Shown: positions 26,933 through 34,709 of the stretch, piece after piece
How the letters are laid out: every line of letters starts with the position of its first letter
Position numbering within the stretch: the first letter of the stretch is position 1
Assembly: GCA_965242775.1 (NCBI GenBank)
Contig: CBDETI010000009.1
Span: 209,210-273,209, forward strand
Source: JAWPMT01 sp965242775
GTDB lineage: Bacteria > Bacteroidota > Bacteroidia > Cytophagales > Cyclobacteriaceae
Direction: 5' to 3'
Length of the DNA stretch: 64,000 nucleotides
The notes under the pieces: generated by a model
Databases searched by the model: none
Told to the model about the DNA's origin: nothing
What the model saw: only the letters and a program-made list of their open reading frames with translations
Position numbers and translations under genes: made by a program

Positions 26933-26948
26933 ATCGTAAATATACGAT
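26933..26948. promoter_or_regulatory. Operator O3, ATCGTA-AATA-TACGAT
   Basis: A 16-bp palindrome with 6-bp perfect arms, the best copy of the motif also found at 22700 and 22743. It lies between the EamA transporter (minus) and the beta-propeller lipoprotein (plus) and overlaps the likely -7 box of the transporter. Confidence 0.55.
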
Positions 26949-26976
26949 TAACTTACCTTGATTAACTTTATTACTT

Positions 26977-27846
26977 ATGAGATTGCCTATCGTTTTTGTA
27001 GTTATTGCAACCCTAGCTTGTGGCCAACAGCAGGCAGGAGTTACTACTTCTACCACCAGACCCGCTGAGGAATGGGTATCGGATCTCGGATTGACGAGGC
27101 CTGAGTCGGTCATTTTTGATCGGGCCAACGACTGTTACTACGCGAGCAACTCTCCGGAATATAAGTTTACCGGCAAAGGTTATCTCTCCAAGCATGCCAT
27201 GGATGGTTCTCTCATCGATTCCAGTTGGGTAGTTGGATTGAACCGGCCCACAGGCATGGCTCAAAAAGGTAACCGCTTATTTGTGGGGGACATTGATCGA
27301 CTGGTCGAAATAGATGTCTCAACTGCCAAGATCATTGGCTCCTACAAAACAAATTCGAAAGAAATACCTGGAATCAACGATGTAGCTGTTGACACCCGCG
27401 GCGGCGTATATGTCACTGCTTCCGCCATGCATGCCGTGTATAGGTTAGCAGGTGATGTATTGCAATTATGGGCTCAAGATACGACGCTCTTGCGTTGGGC
27501 CAATGGCATTGTCGTCCAAGACGATCAACTAATTGTCGCAGGGTACTCCTTGGCTCGAATCCCTTTGGAATCACAAATACCACAGGCAATTTCAATTGCT
27601 GAGGGTATTCATGATTTTGATGGTTTAAAGGCACTGGCAGCTGGAGGCTTCCTCCTTTCTTCTGCTGGGGGAGACAATAAGATTTGGTTCGTGAATGAGT
27701 CAGGCGAGACGGCCGTGATTTACGAAAGTGAGAGCTATTCAGCCGATTTTGAGCTCTTGGAGGATAGGCAACTTCTCGTTATTCCCAGTGGCAATACAAG
27801 TGAAAATCGCTACTTGTTAAAGGCAATTCGTTTCACAAAGCAGTAA
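26977..27846 (+). CDS. SMP-30/gluconolactonase-like beta-propeller lipoprotein
   Basis: A 289-residue exported protein. The signal sequence MRLPIVFVVIATLACGQQ contains a lipobox (TLAC), so it is probably a lipoprotein. The rest reads as a six-bladed propeller of the SMP-30/strictosidine-synthase-like type, with repeated strands such as RPESVIFDRANDCYYASN, GNRLFVGDIDRLVEID and PGINDVAVDTRGGVYVT. Known relatives hydrolyse lactones using a metal ion, but I cannot identify the metal ligands. It is divergent from the EamA transporter and shares operator O3 with it. Confidence 0.78.
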   Translation: MRLPIVFVVIATLACGQQQAGVTTSTTRPAEEWVSDLGLTRPESVIFDRANDCYYASNSPEYKFTGKGYLSKHAMDGSLIDSSWVVGLNRPTGMAQKGNRLFVGDIDRLVEIDVSTAKIIGSYKTNSKEIPGINDVAVDTRGGVYVTASAMHAVYRLAGDVLQLWAQDTTLLRWANGIVVQDDQLIVAGYSLARIPLESQIPQAISIAEGIHDFDGLKALAAGGFLLSSAGGDNKIWFVNESGETAVIYESESYSADFELLEDRQLLVIPSGNTSENRYLLKAIRFTKQ

Positions 27847-27863
27847 TTTTTGTAACCTTTTTC

Positions 27864-27942
27864 TACAAAAGCTGTAATAATAATAGCTCGTTTATCTACA
27901 AAAGTTGTAATAATCGAATATGTTTGTTCTACAAAAGCTGCA
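27864..27942. promoter_or_regulatory. Three phased TACA-N5-TGTA operators upstream of padR
   Basis: TACA-AAAGC-TGTA (27864-27876), TACA-AAAGT-TGTA (27897-27909) and TACA-AAAGC-TGCA (27930-27942) are inverted repeats placed exactly 33 bp apart, about three helical turns. Each is preceded by TC. The last ends 3 bp before the padR ATG. Their position suggests autoregulation by the PadR protein. Confidence 0.6.
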
Positions 27943-27945
27943 AAT

Positions 27946-28278
27946 ATGTCTAAAAACTTAGGTACACTAGAAGAAACAATCCTACTGCTGGTAGCAGTTA
28001 TGCAAGGGGAGGCTTACGGGTATTCCCTTACCGAAGAATACTACAAGGCTTTTAGCAATCGCATTACGATCAGTGCCGTTCATACGGTTTTAAAGCGATT
28101 GCAGAAGAAAGGGTTCGTAGTTTCAGAAATGGGTGGTGCTACCGGTGAGCGCGGTGGTCGACGGAAACGAATTTTCAAAGTCACCTCGGCTGGTATGAAT
28201 TTGCTGCACTCGATCCAGGAAAACCGCATGAAGCTTTGGAGTCTCATGCCCAAGCTAAATTTTTCTAGCCTTGGTTAA
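27946..28278 (+). CDS. PadR-family transcriptional regulator
   Basis: A 110-residue winged-helix repressor. The N-terminus LGTLEETILLLVAVMQGEAYGYSL is the PadR signature, the recognition helix is in ITISAVHTVLKRLQKKGFV, and the wing GERGGRRKRIFKVTSAG follows. PadR proteins of this short form dimerise and sense small molecules. Its stop codon overlaps the TTG start of the permease gene by 8 bp, so the two form a translationally coupled cassette. Three phased repeats directly upstream probably mediate autoregulation. Confidence 0.92.
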   Translation: MSKNLGTLEETILLLVAVMQGEAYGYSLTEEYYKAFSNRITISAVHTVLKRLQKKGFVVSEMGGATGERGGRRKRIFKVTSAGMNLLHSIQENRMKLWSLMPKLNFSSLG

Positions 28279-30928
28279 TTCTCAACAAAATTCTCGTCCG
28301 CCCGCCTGGGTGGACCGGTTCTTGGAATGGTACTGTCGGGATGAGCTGCTGGAGGAAATCCAGGGAGACCTTCACGAAGCATACATGGAAAGAACACGAA
28401 GGTCTGGTTTGAGATATGCGAGACTCTGGTTTCTGCTTGATGTAATCCTGTTTTTCCGACCTTCTTCTCTAAAAAAATATGATCCACAATCAAACACTTT
28501 ATCTATGCATCGGAACTATCTGAACTCAGCACTGAGGGCATTTAACAAGAATAGAACTTATGGTTCTATCAACATCCTCGGTTTAGTACTTGGTTTGACG
28601 AGTTGCTTGCTTATCACTTTGCATGTGATGGAGGAGTTCTCCTATGATAATTTTCACCCGGATCACCCCAATCTTTACCGCCTGATCATGGAGTTCAATG
28701 TCCCCGGTCAGACGCCCATAAAGAGTGCGCCGGTCTATCCCTCCGTCGGGCCTGTATTTACAAAAAGCTTTCCGGAAGTAGAAAATTTCACCAGGATTTT
28801 ACCTTTCGGTGAAGGTGTCTATAGTGTTAAGAAGCCAGATGGCACTCTCATCCGATTCAATGAAGAAAAAGCGGTTTTTGCCGATGACAATTTCTTTCAA
28901 ACTTTCGGTTTCAAGCTCGTCAAGGGCGACCCCATGAATATCCTGACTGAACAGCATCAAACGGTGCTTTCTGCTTCCACGGCGAAAAGGTATTTTGGGT
29001 CGGAGGATCCCATTGGTAAGTCCATAAGTTTTCGGGGTAGGAGAGACTACATTGTGGTCGGGGTGATGGAGGATTTCCCGGAAAACTCCCACCTGCAATT
29101 TGATATCGTCAACTCGCTCAGGTCATGGGATGGTTTTGATGAGTGGGAACAAAATTGGGGATGGTATGATTTCTATACCTATTTGAGTTTCCGGGAAGGA
29201 ACGCAATTGAATGCCTTCATTGAAAAGGCGACAGAGCTATTCATGCTTAGAAAGTTGGAGGCCAATCCACGTGAATCCAGTGTGTTCCGGTTAGAAGCTC
29301 AGGCTGTTGCCAATATTCATTTGCATTCCAAAGGCGTGAGCTGGGACATGGGAGATAATGGAGGGGCTCAGGGTGTGTATTTTTTGGGCATCATTGCGGC
29401 GATGGTGCTATTTATAGCATGGGTCAATTTCGTCAATCTTTCGACGGCCCGGGCGGTCAATCGCGCACGTGAAGTGGGCATTCGCAAAGTAGTAGGAGCG
29501 CTACGCTGGCATCTGCTGCAACAATTCCTGGTCGAGGCTTTCTTTTTCAACTTGGTGGCGTTAGTAATCAGCCTCTGTCTGGTGGTGGGTTTTGTACCCT
29601 TGATCAATGCCACGTTGGACTTGTCTTTGGATCCTATGTTGCTCCTAGCACCGGAAGTACTCATGGGAACACTTGTTTTGCTCGTGGCGGGTTCGATCAT
29701 CTCAGGGTTGTATCCTGCGGTTGTGCTATCTTCATTTAAGCCGCTTATGGTTTTGAAGGGGCAATTTTATAGTCGTCGCAAGCGCTTTGGATTTCGTCAG
29801 GTGCTGGTGGGTTTTCAATTCACGATTTCTATTGTTTTAATTCTGGGGACTATGGTTGTGGTGAAGCAGCTGAGCTTCATGCAGTCTCGTGATTTAGGGT
29901 TGAATATTGACCAAACCCTCGTATTGAAAGCACCGTCTTCTTCGCCGGAGAGAGGCGATCTTATTCAACGAAAGGACGTTTTTGTCAATCGACTTGATCA
30001 GGTGCGCACCGTCAAAGGGTTTACCGTGAGCAATACAATCCCTGGTGAAGAGAATTTTAGCATTTCCAGTTTTTACACCCGGGAGCATCCGGAAGACGAA
30101 AGGGACTGTTACCGCGTCAGAACCGATGAAAACTTCTTTCCCGACTTTGGGATTGAGATAATTGCTGGTAGAAATTTTATTAAAGACATGGCCTCTGATT
30201 CCAATGCCGTCCTATTGAATCGCACCGCGGTTAAGACGTTTGGGTTTGATACCCCTGAGGAGGCAGTTGGCGAGATTCTAAATCCTAACAATCGATATAC
30301 CTGGAGGGTTGTCGGGGTAGTAGAAGACTACCATCACAACTCACTAAAGCGCTCACTTGATCCTATAATGTTTAGCTACAGACCAAATAGCGACGACTTT
30401 TTTTCGCTCAAGGTTGCTGATCAGGATATTGTGGCTACCATTACCGAAATTGAGAACATTTGGAACGAAGTATATCCAGACAATCCATTCGATTTTTTCT
30501 TCTTAGATGAATTCTTCGATCGTCAATACAAAAGTGATCGGAGATTCAATACGGTGTTTTCAGCGTTTGCAATTTTCGCTATCGTAGTGGCAAGCTTAGG
30601 TCTGTTCGGGCTGATCTCATTCACGGTTGAGCAATCACGTAAGGAAATAGGTATCCGCAAAGTACTCGGCGCAACAGTGCATCGGGTAGTTCTTTTATTG
30701 CTTCGGGATTATGCCTTTTTGGTGGCAATTTCTTTCGTCATCGGCTTTCCTGCTGGGTATTATTTGATGAATGCCTGGTTGCAGGATTTCGCGTACCAAA
30801 CGACTATGGGACCGCTGCTATTTGTGTCCGGGGCACTGATCGTAGTGGCGATAACATTGCTTACCGTGAGCTTCAAGTCATTTGCGGCAGCTCAGCAAAA
30901 CCCGGTGGATGCTTTAAGGAATGAATGA
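28271..30928 (+). CDS. FtsX-like permease with N-terminal permease-prefix domain
   Basis: An 885-residue protein. Residues 1-80 form a small cytoplasmic prefix domain (WVDRFLEWYCRDELLEEIQG, then DLHEAYMERT), seen in PadR-linked permeases. An N-terminal helix, a MacB-type periplasmic domain (TAKRYFGSEDPIGKSI), three FtsX helices around REVGIRKVVGALRWH, a second periplasmic domain and three helices around RKEIGIRKVLGATVHR follow. The start is a TTG overlapping the padR stop; no upstream or nearby ATG exists. No ATPase is encoded next to it, so it must use a distant one or work without ATP hydrolysis. Confidence 0.88.
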   Translation: MVNSQQNSRPPAWVDRFLEWYCRDELLEEIQGDLHEAYMERTRRSGLRYARLWFLLDVILFFRPSSLKKYDPQSNTLSMHRNYLNSALRAFNKNRTYGSINILGLVLGLTSCLLITLHVMEEFSYDNFHPDHPNLYRLIMEFNVPGQTPIKSAPVYPSVGPVFTKSFPEVENFTRILPFGEGVYSVKKPDGTLIRFNEEKAVFADDNFFQTFGFKLVKGDPMNILTEQHQTVLSASTAKRYFGSEDPIGKSISFRGRRDYIVVGVMEDFPENSHLQFDIVNSLRSWDGFDEWEQNWGWYDFYTYLSFREGTQLNAFIEKATELFMLRKLEANPRESSVFRLEAQAVANIHLHSKGVSWDMGDNGGAQGVYFLGIIAAMVLFIAWVNFVNLSTARAVNRAREVGIRKVVGALRWHLLQQFLVEAFFFNLVALVISLCLVVGFVPLINATLDLSLDPMLLLAPEVLMGTLVLLVAGSIISGLYPAVVLSSFKPLMVLKGQFYSRRKRFGFRQVLVGFQFTISIVLILGTMVVVKQLSFMQSRDLGLNIDQTLVLKAPSSSPERGDLIQRKDVFVNRLDQVRTVKGFTVSNTIPGEENFSISSFYTREHPEDERDCYRVRTDENFFPDFGIEIIAGRNFIKDMASDSNAVLLNRTAVKTFGFDTPEEAVGEILNPNNRYTWRVVGVVEDYHHNSLKRSLDPIMFSYRPNSDDFFSLKVADQDIVATITEIENIWNEVYPDNPFDFFFLDEFFDRQYKSDRRFNTVFSAFAIFAIVVASLGLFGLISFTVEQSRKEIGIRKVLGATVHRVVLLLLRDYAFLVAISFVIGFPAGYYLMNAWLQDFAYQTTMGPLLFVSGALIVVAITLLTVSFKSFAAAQQNPVDALRNE

Positions 30929-31002
30929 GATGTCGAGCCCGTCCTTTGATACCGAATACGATATCTGTGAGCAGGCTATTACCCAATGATGTTGAAACGA
31001 AT

Positions 31003-31473
31003 TTACTGGGATGTTTCTGTCTTCTGACCTCCATGCAACCGTCTAAACTCAGAATCTGCCAAGGTTTCATTGTAGTCCGGATCTTTTTCCCATTGGGTCT
31101 GACCGTTGAAAAAAGCCTTCACTTCAAAAAAAAGCAACTTATCATTCTGGATTTTATACTTGGTAAAGTCCGGTCTAACGTTGCGGCCATAGACCATCGC
31201 TGTGGCGCACCATCCGCCGTAGGCGGGTAAATACTTGTCGGGAGTTTTCAGAAACTTCCGCTTATTTTCTGCACTTGTAAATAGCAAGTGCATGTTTTGA
31301 TAGTCCAATGCAAATTTTGGGTCACCCTTCTTGGGGGATTTTTGGTGGTAAGTGATCAGATCGTAGCCATCAAAGGCCACCCCTTCTTCCTCCGACGCAT
31401 AGCCGATTTGGGCGGAGGCGATGGATACACTTAGAAAAACAATGAATGAGAAAAATGCGGATTTACTTGACAT
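31003..31473 (-). CDS. Secreted YHS-domain protein
   Basis: A 156-residue protein from the ATG at 31473 (MSSKSAFFSFIVFLSVSIAS signal peptide, cleavage after ASA). A longer frame from 31506 is unlikely because the signal would be displaced. The YHS-type domain shows VAFDGYDLITYH, KRKFLKTPDKYLPAYGGWC and ATAMVYGRNVRPD, with a single conserved cysteine. Periplasmic YHS proteins are thought to bind metals such as copper or iron. Its place beside a copper-dependent nitrous oxide reductase cluster is suggestive, but it is transcribed separately. Confidence 0.82.
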   Translation of the reverse strand: MSSKSAFFSFIVFLSVSIASAQIGYASEEEGVAFDGYDLITYHQKSPKKGDPKFALDYQNMHLLFTSAENKRKFLKTPDKYLPAYGGWCATAMVYGRNVRPDFTKYKIQNDKLLFFEVKAFFNGQTQWEKDPDYNETLADSEFRRLHGGQKTETSQ

Positions 31474-31614
31474 AAAATGCTGGTTAAATAATGTATGTAC
31501 TTCCATAATACAGGAATGGCAGTGCCTTTGGTTGCTCAGTATGATTGATTTGTAAGCCCCGTGACACGAGGGAGAGACAGCATACCTGAGTAACTAAAAA
31601 ATCAAAAGCTCCTT

Positions 31615-31977
31615 TTACAGGTGGGTACCTACAGAAAGCGGAATAGATGAGAATCGTGCCATCAGGCGGGCAGCACCGCGAATCACAATGTTGTCCGCAA
31701 CAAGTAGGATGCTTTCGGTCTGTTTTTTTTCAGCAGCGAGTTGCTTCATCCAGAGTTTTCTGGCGGAATTGTCGAAAGACCTCATATCCAGACACTCCCA
31801 GATATGCTTAATTGGTTTGTCCGAATTACTGGCGGCGCTATGGCGCCATTGGTTGATCACCCTTTGACAGGATGGTAGGTCGAAATGCCCTTGAAAAATA
31901 AAATGCAACACATGGTGGTCACGTTCTTCGCGGTGAACCATTCGGGCTGCGGTCGGTTTAGTTCTATATTCTGGCAT
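31615..31977 (-). CDS. Hypothetical protein, possibly STAS/SpoIIAA-like
   Basis: A 120-residue soluble protein with no signal peptide. The alternating strand/helix pattern (VLHFIFQGHFDLPSCQRVIN, then WECLDMRSFDNSARKLWMKQ, then SILLVADNIVIRGAARLMAR) resembles STAS/SpoIIAA-like domains that bind lipids or act as anti-anti-sigma modules. The similarity is by fold pattern only. A strong hairpin followed by a T-run lies 30 bp upstream of its ATG on the same strand (32008-32032), which may attenuate it or end an upstream transcript. Confidence 0.55.
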   Translation of the reverse strand: MPEYRTKPTAARMVHREERDHHVLHFIFQGHFDLPSCQRVINQWRHSAASNSDKPIKHIWECLDMRSFDNSARKLWMKQLAAEKKQTESILLVADNIVIRGAARLMARFSSIPLSVGTHL

Positions 31978-32007
31978 CTCTTGGCAATGGTGGTGTTAGG
32001 GAAAAAG

Positions 32008-32032
32008 GCAACATTCCCGTCTGGAATGTTGC
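32008..32032 (-). terminator. Ten-base-pair hairpin with T-run, minus strand
   Basis: GCAACATTCC and GGAATGTTGC are perfect 10-bp arms around a 5-nt loop. Read on the minus strand the stem is followed by a C and five Ts, as in an intrinsic terminator. It sits upstream of the 120-residue gene, so it would act as attenuator or end a transcript from 32033-32354, where no convincing gene is seen. Confidence 0.5.
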
Positions 32033-32354
32033 ACTAAAGAACCAGCTATGGGAAATAGATACTCACTATTTCTGCGACTAAAGTAGATAACCAGGTACAT
32101 GGGGCTTGACGAGATTCGACGAACCATGCGTATTATCCCGCGAGTCACTCCTGAGAATCGGTGAAAGCTGGAGGCATCTTGCCGGTTGTGGTATCGGCAG
32201 ATAGCTACCCCTGAGGTGGGGGTGGGAGCGGCAGCTACACCAGTGCTGTTTGAACATTGCCCGTGCGCTTGAAACTGAAGGTCTTCTAATGAGAAAACCT
32301 CTATGTTCCTTTGCCAAATGCATAAATTGCTCTTGGTCCAATCACAAAGTTTAG
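32033..32354. other. Intergenic stretch without a supported gene
   Basis: This stretch of about 320 bp lies upstream of the Crp/Fnr gene. An 87-codon minus-strand ORF (32078-32341) is present, but its product is Arg/Pro/Ser-rich without a recognisable domain. Plus-strand frames are short. It presumably holds the Crp/Fnr promoter. A terminator-like hairpin at its left end leaves room for an unannotated minus-strand RNA. Confidence 0.4.
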
Positions 32355-32969
32355 ATGGTGCTACAAGATTGCATACCTAACCTGGGGGCAGAAGTGATCA
32401 AGGAAATCGAAGCGTACTCGGTGCTGAAAACTTTTGCTGTTGGTGAGTGTGTCGTAAAGCAAGGCGAATTCATAAGATTTCTCCCCATGGTGGTCACAGG
32501 TAATGTCAAAGTCTTTAGCAATGAACGCTCGACTCAGTTCCTGCTATATTTCATTCCAGCGGGTGAGACCTGTATTTTTAGTTTCGCCCATTTGTTTGAA
32601 GGAAGCCCGGCCGAGTTTTCTGCAATTGCGGAAGCGCCAAGCGAACTCATGCTTTTGCCTATCCACAAGGTCAGAGAATGGTTTGAGAGGTACCCAAGGT
32701 TTAGCCATATGCTGTTGCAAGCGCACCAACGGCACTATCGTGATTTGCTGCATACCACAAAGCAGGTGATCTGCTACAACCTGGAAGAACGACTGTTGCA
32801 ATACCTGAAAACAAAGACCGAACTCAGTGGCACGGATATCGTGGAAAGGTCCCACCAGCAAATTGCCGACGATCTGGGAACCTCGCGGGAGGTCGTCACA
32901 CGACTGATGAAAAAATTGGGAGGCAATGAACAGGTCGAGCAAATTGGGCGAAAGATAAAGGTGCACTAA
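32355..32969 (+). CDS. Crp/Fnr family transcriptional regulator
   Basis: A 204-residue regulator with an N-terminal cyclic-nucleotide-binding-like beta-roll (residues about 15-120) and a C-terminal winged helix with HQQIADDLGTSREVVTRLMK. Cysteines occur (residues 6, 32, 74, 138), but not in the N-terminal spacing of Fnr iron-sulfur proteins, and the cAMP-binding RxS motif is not evident, so the signal is unknown. A TGTGA-N6-TCACT box begins right after its stop codon. Its position between the nos cluster and a YHS protein fits a role in anaerobic or nitrogen-oxide respiration, which is an inference. Confidence 0.9.
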   Translation: MVLQDCIPNLGAEVIKEIEAYSVLKTFAVGECVVKQGEFIRFLPMVVTGNVKVFSNERSTQFLLYFIPAGETCIFSFAHLFEGSPAEFSAIAEAPSELMLLPIHKVREWFERYPRFSHMLLQAHQRHYRDLLHTTKQVICYNLEERLLQYLKTKTELSGTDIVERSHQQIADDLGTSREVVTRLMKKLGGNEQVEQIGRKIKVH

Positions 32970-32985
32970 TGTGACAATAGTCACT
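32970..32985. promoter_or_regulatory. CRP/FNR-type box TGTGA-N6-TCACT
   Basis: The site contains the perfect palindrome GTGAC-AATA-GTCAC (32971-32984) and matches the CRP consensus TGTGA-N6-TCACA except for the last base. It lies directly after the Crp/Fnr gene and 44 bp upstream of the small gene at 33030. Confidence 0.55.
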
Positions 32986-33029
32986 GTAATTGACCTGCTG
33001 ATAGCTCATTTTTGGTTAAGCAATCAAAA

Positions 33030-33281
33030 ATGATAGAGAAGATGTCAGATCAAACTCAATTAGTTCCCGGAAATACACTTATTACTGCAACTCCTGAAGA
33101 GGGTAGGCAATTGGCGGTTAAAATGGCCAGATTGTCAATCAAGCTCACGCAACCGGACGCGGCGGTACGCGAAAAACTGCGTCCCGCCTATGCAGAAGAT
33201 GCGTCTATGCTTATTGCTATTGGAGCAACAGTAGCCGCGGAATTTGCTACGATCGCACAGGCGAATAACTACTGGCGCTGA
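33030..33281 (+). CDS. Small hypothetical protein downstream of Crp/Fnr
   Basis: An 83-residue protein from the ATG at 33030 (MIEKMSDQTQLVPGN); a TTG at 33012 is the alternative. It is predicted mostly helical: EEGRQLAVKMARLSIKLTQP and an alanine-rich C-terminal helix (MLIAIGATVAAEFATIAQAN). I recognise no family. A CRP-like box stands 44 bp before it, so it is a candidate direct target of the upstream regulator. Confidence 0.55.
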   Translation: MIEKMSDQTQLVPGNTLITATPEEGRQLAVKMARLSIKLTQPDAAVREKLRPAYAEDASMLIAIGATVAAEFATIAQANNYWR

Positions 33282-33347
33282 GATCCAATTCAGATCAATA
33301 GCGGAAGATGTCCATAATATCCGGCGGTGGCTGACATGCGCTCTTCC

Positions 33348-33887
33348 CTATCTTTTCCGACGAAAATGACGTTGCGAGATTTGGCCGAGAAATACTTTGG
33401 ATTCCAATAGTTCGAATTCGAGCCTATTTGGCAGGTCTGAAAAAAGGGGAAAACCTGAACCAAGCAGGATGGGGATAGTGGTGAGTACGATCTCATCGAT
33501 TAGGTCTTCCCTGAGAAAACTCTGTATAGTCGCGCCCCCATCAATATAAAGGCGACCATATCCTTGCCCGTGGATTTCGTGAAGCACCTCGTTTATCGAT
33601 CCCTTTACCAACTGGGCCTTTTCCTTGTGACTTTCGGGAATCTGATGAAGCCTGTTACTTAGTACAAACACCGGCTTTTGGTAGGGCCAGTCGATATCGA
33701 AGTTGCACACCGTCTCGAAAGTTGTGCGCCCCATCACCAGGGCATCAACACGGTCATTGAACGCATGGTATCCCAGGTCGTCACCGCCTGGATTAGGGAC
33801 ACTGTGGAGCCAATCGATGCCGCCATTTTTGTCAGCGATAAACCCATCCAAACTGGTCGCAATAAATACACTATTCGATTTTTCCAT
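33348..33887 (-). CDS. Dihydrofolate-reductase-like (RibD C-terminal) protein
   Basis: A 179-residue protein of the RibD C-terminal/DHFR-like family. VFIATSLDGFIADKNGGIDWL is the N-terminal signature (residues about 6-26), ALVMGRTTFETV and KPVFVLSNR follow, and GRLYIDGGATIQSFLREDLI binds NADPH in the family. Such stand-alone domains are NADPH-dependent reductases of unknown substrate. I chose the ATG at 33887 over one at 33902. It lies downstream of nosY on the same strand, 39 bp away, and may be read through from the nos operon. Confidence 0.9.
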   Translation of the reverse strand: MEKSNSVFIATSLDGFIADKNGGIDWLHSVPNPGGDDLGYHAFNDRVDALVMGRTTFETVCNFDIDWPYQKPVFVLSNRLHQIPESHKEKAQLVKGSINEVLHEIHGQGYGRLYIDGGATIQSFLREDLIDEIVLTTIPILLGSGFPLFSDLPNRLEFELLESKVFLGQISQRHFRRKR

Positions 33888-33926
33888 TGTTTTAGGTATC
33901 AACGGGAGAAAGTTAACGGACCATTT

Positions 33927-34709
33927 TCAAAAATCCTGCCGATAAGACCTCTTAAGCAAAAAGGCCACCGGCAAAATAGTCCAGAGCACCAAGGTCGAAA
34001 GTGAGACAAACATGCCTAGGCTAGTGCCAAAGAATTTCTGGAAAAGTGCTCCGGTGTAGCCAAGAAGGGCAGAAATATCCAGTTTTAGGAGGATGAGTAT
34101 CCTAGACAGATCAATAGGATTCAACATAGTCGCCACCAAGGTCATACGGTCGAGCGGATAATCCCGCAACAGTACCAACGTCAGGAGGATCAGGCCATCG
34201 TAGATTACCGCTAAAAACAACCACATCAGAATAGCATAACCAAAACCTTTGATTTTGTCTGCATGAAGCAATCCAATGCATGTTGCAAGTGCAGTGAAAA
34301 TGAACGTCAGAAAACAACCATTGATCAGGAGGATGATAAAATTTAGAATCTCAGCGGATTGAAATAACCCATAAAACAAAAAAGGAACTCCCAATCCGAT
34401 GACGAGGCTACTGGAGAGAGAAAGTGCCACGCCTAAATATTGACCTAGGAAAATTGTTGATCTTCGAAGCGGCTGTGCAAGCAGAAGTTCTGTGAATTCT
34501 CTTGAGCTGTAGTAGTACATAATGCCAAATACGGTACTTATCATCGGTATCAGGACCACCGTTACATTCATCATTGTGATGATAGCTTTGGATAGGTCAT
34601 TGTTTAGAAACAGCAATACCAAACCCAGGATCAGGTAAAAAAGTAGGTAAACGTAGCTCCACTTACTTCGAAGCAGGTCCCAAAAGCTATATTTAAGAAT
34701 CTTCAGCAT
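33927..34709 (-). CDS. nosY: NosY, ABC permease for NosZ maturation
   Basis: A 260-residue inner-membrane protein with six predicted helices, starting MLKILKYSFWDLLRSKWSYV, the usual NosY N-terminus. It has the FTELLLAQPLRRSTIFLGQY cytoplasmic loop. With NosF it forms the ABC complex that acts with NosD in supplying copper and sulfur for the CuZ centre of nitrous oxide reductase. From the ATG at 34709 it overlaps the end of nosF by 17 bp; a longer frame from 34739 is less likely. It is the last of the nos accessory genes. Confidence 0.9.
   Translation of the reverse strand: MLKILKYSFWDLLRSKWSYVYLLFYLILGLVLLFLNNDLSKAIITMMNVTVVLIPMISTVFGIMYYYSSREFTELLLAQPLRRSTIFLGQYLGVALSLSSSLVIGLGVPFLFYGLFQSAEILNFIILLINGCFLTFIFTALATCIGLLHADKIKGFGYAILMWLFLAVIYDGLILLTLVLLRDYPLDRMTLVATMLNPIDLSRILILLKLDISALLGYTGALFQKFFGTSLGMFVSLSTLVLWTILPVAFLLKRSYRQDF

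Noticed and set aside
32101..32130. A GGGGCTTGACGAGATTCGACG sequence resembling the 5' end of tmRNA, shown only by its first bases
   Set aside because: No tRNA-like 3' end with TTCAAATCC-type arm and CCA, and no tag-peptide frame, occurs within the next 400 bp before the Crp/Fnr gene.
32078..32341. 87-codon minus-strand ORF
   Set aside because: Composition is rich in Arg, Pro, Ser and His with no domain or signal; it looks like chance.
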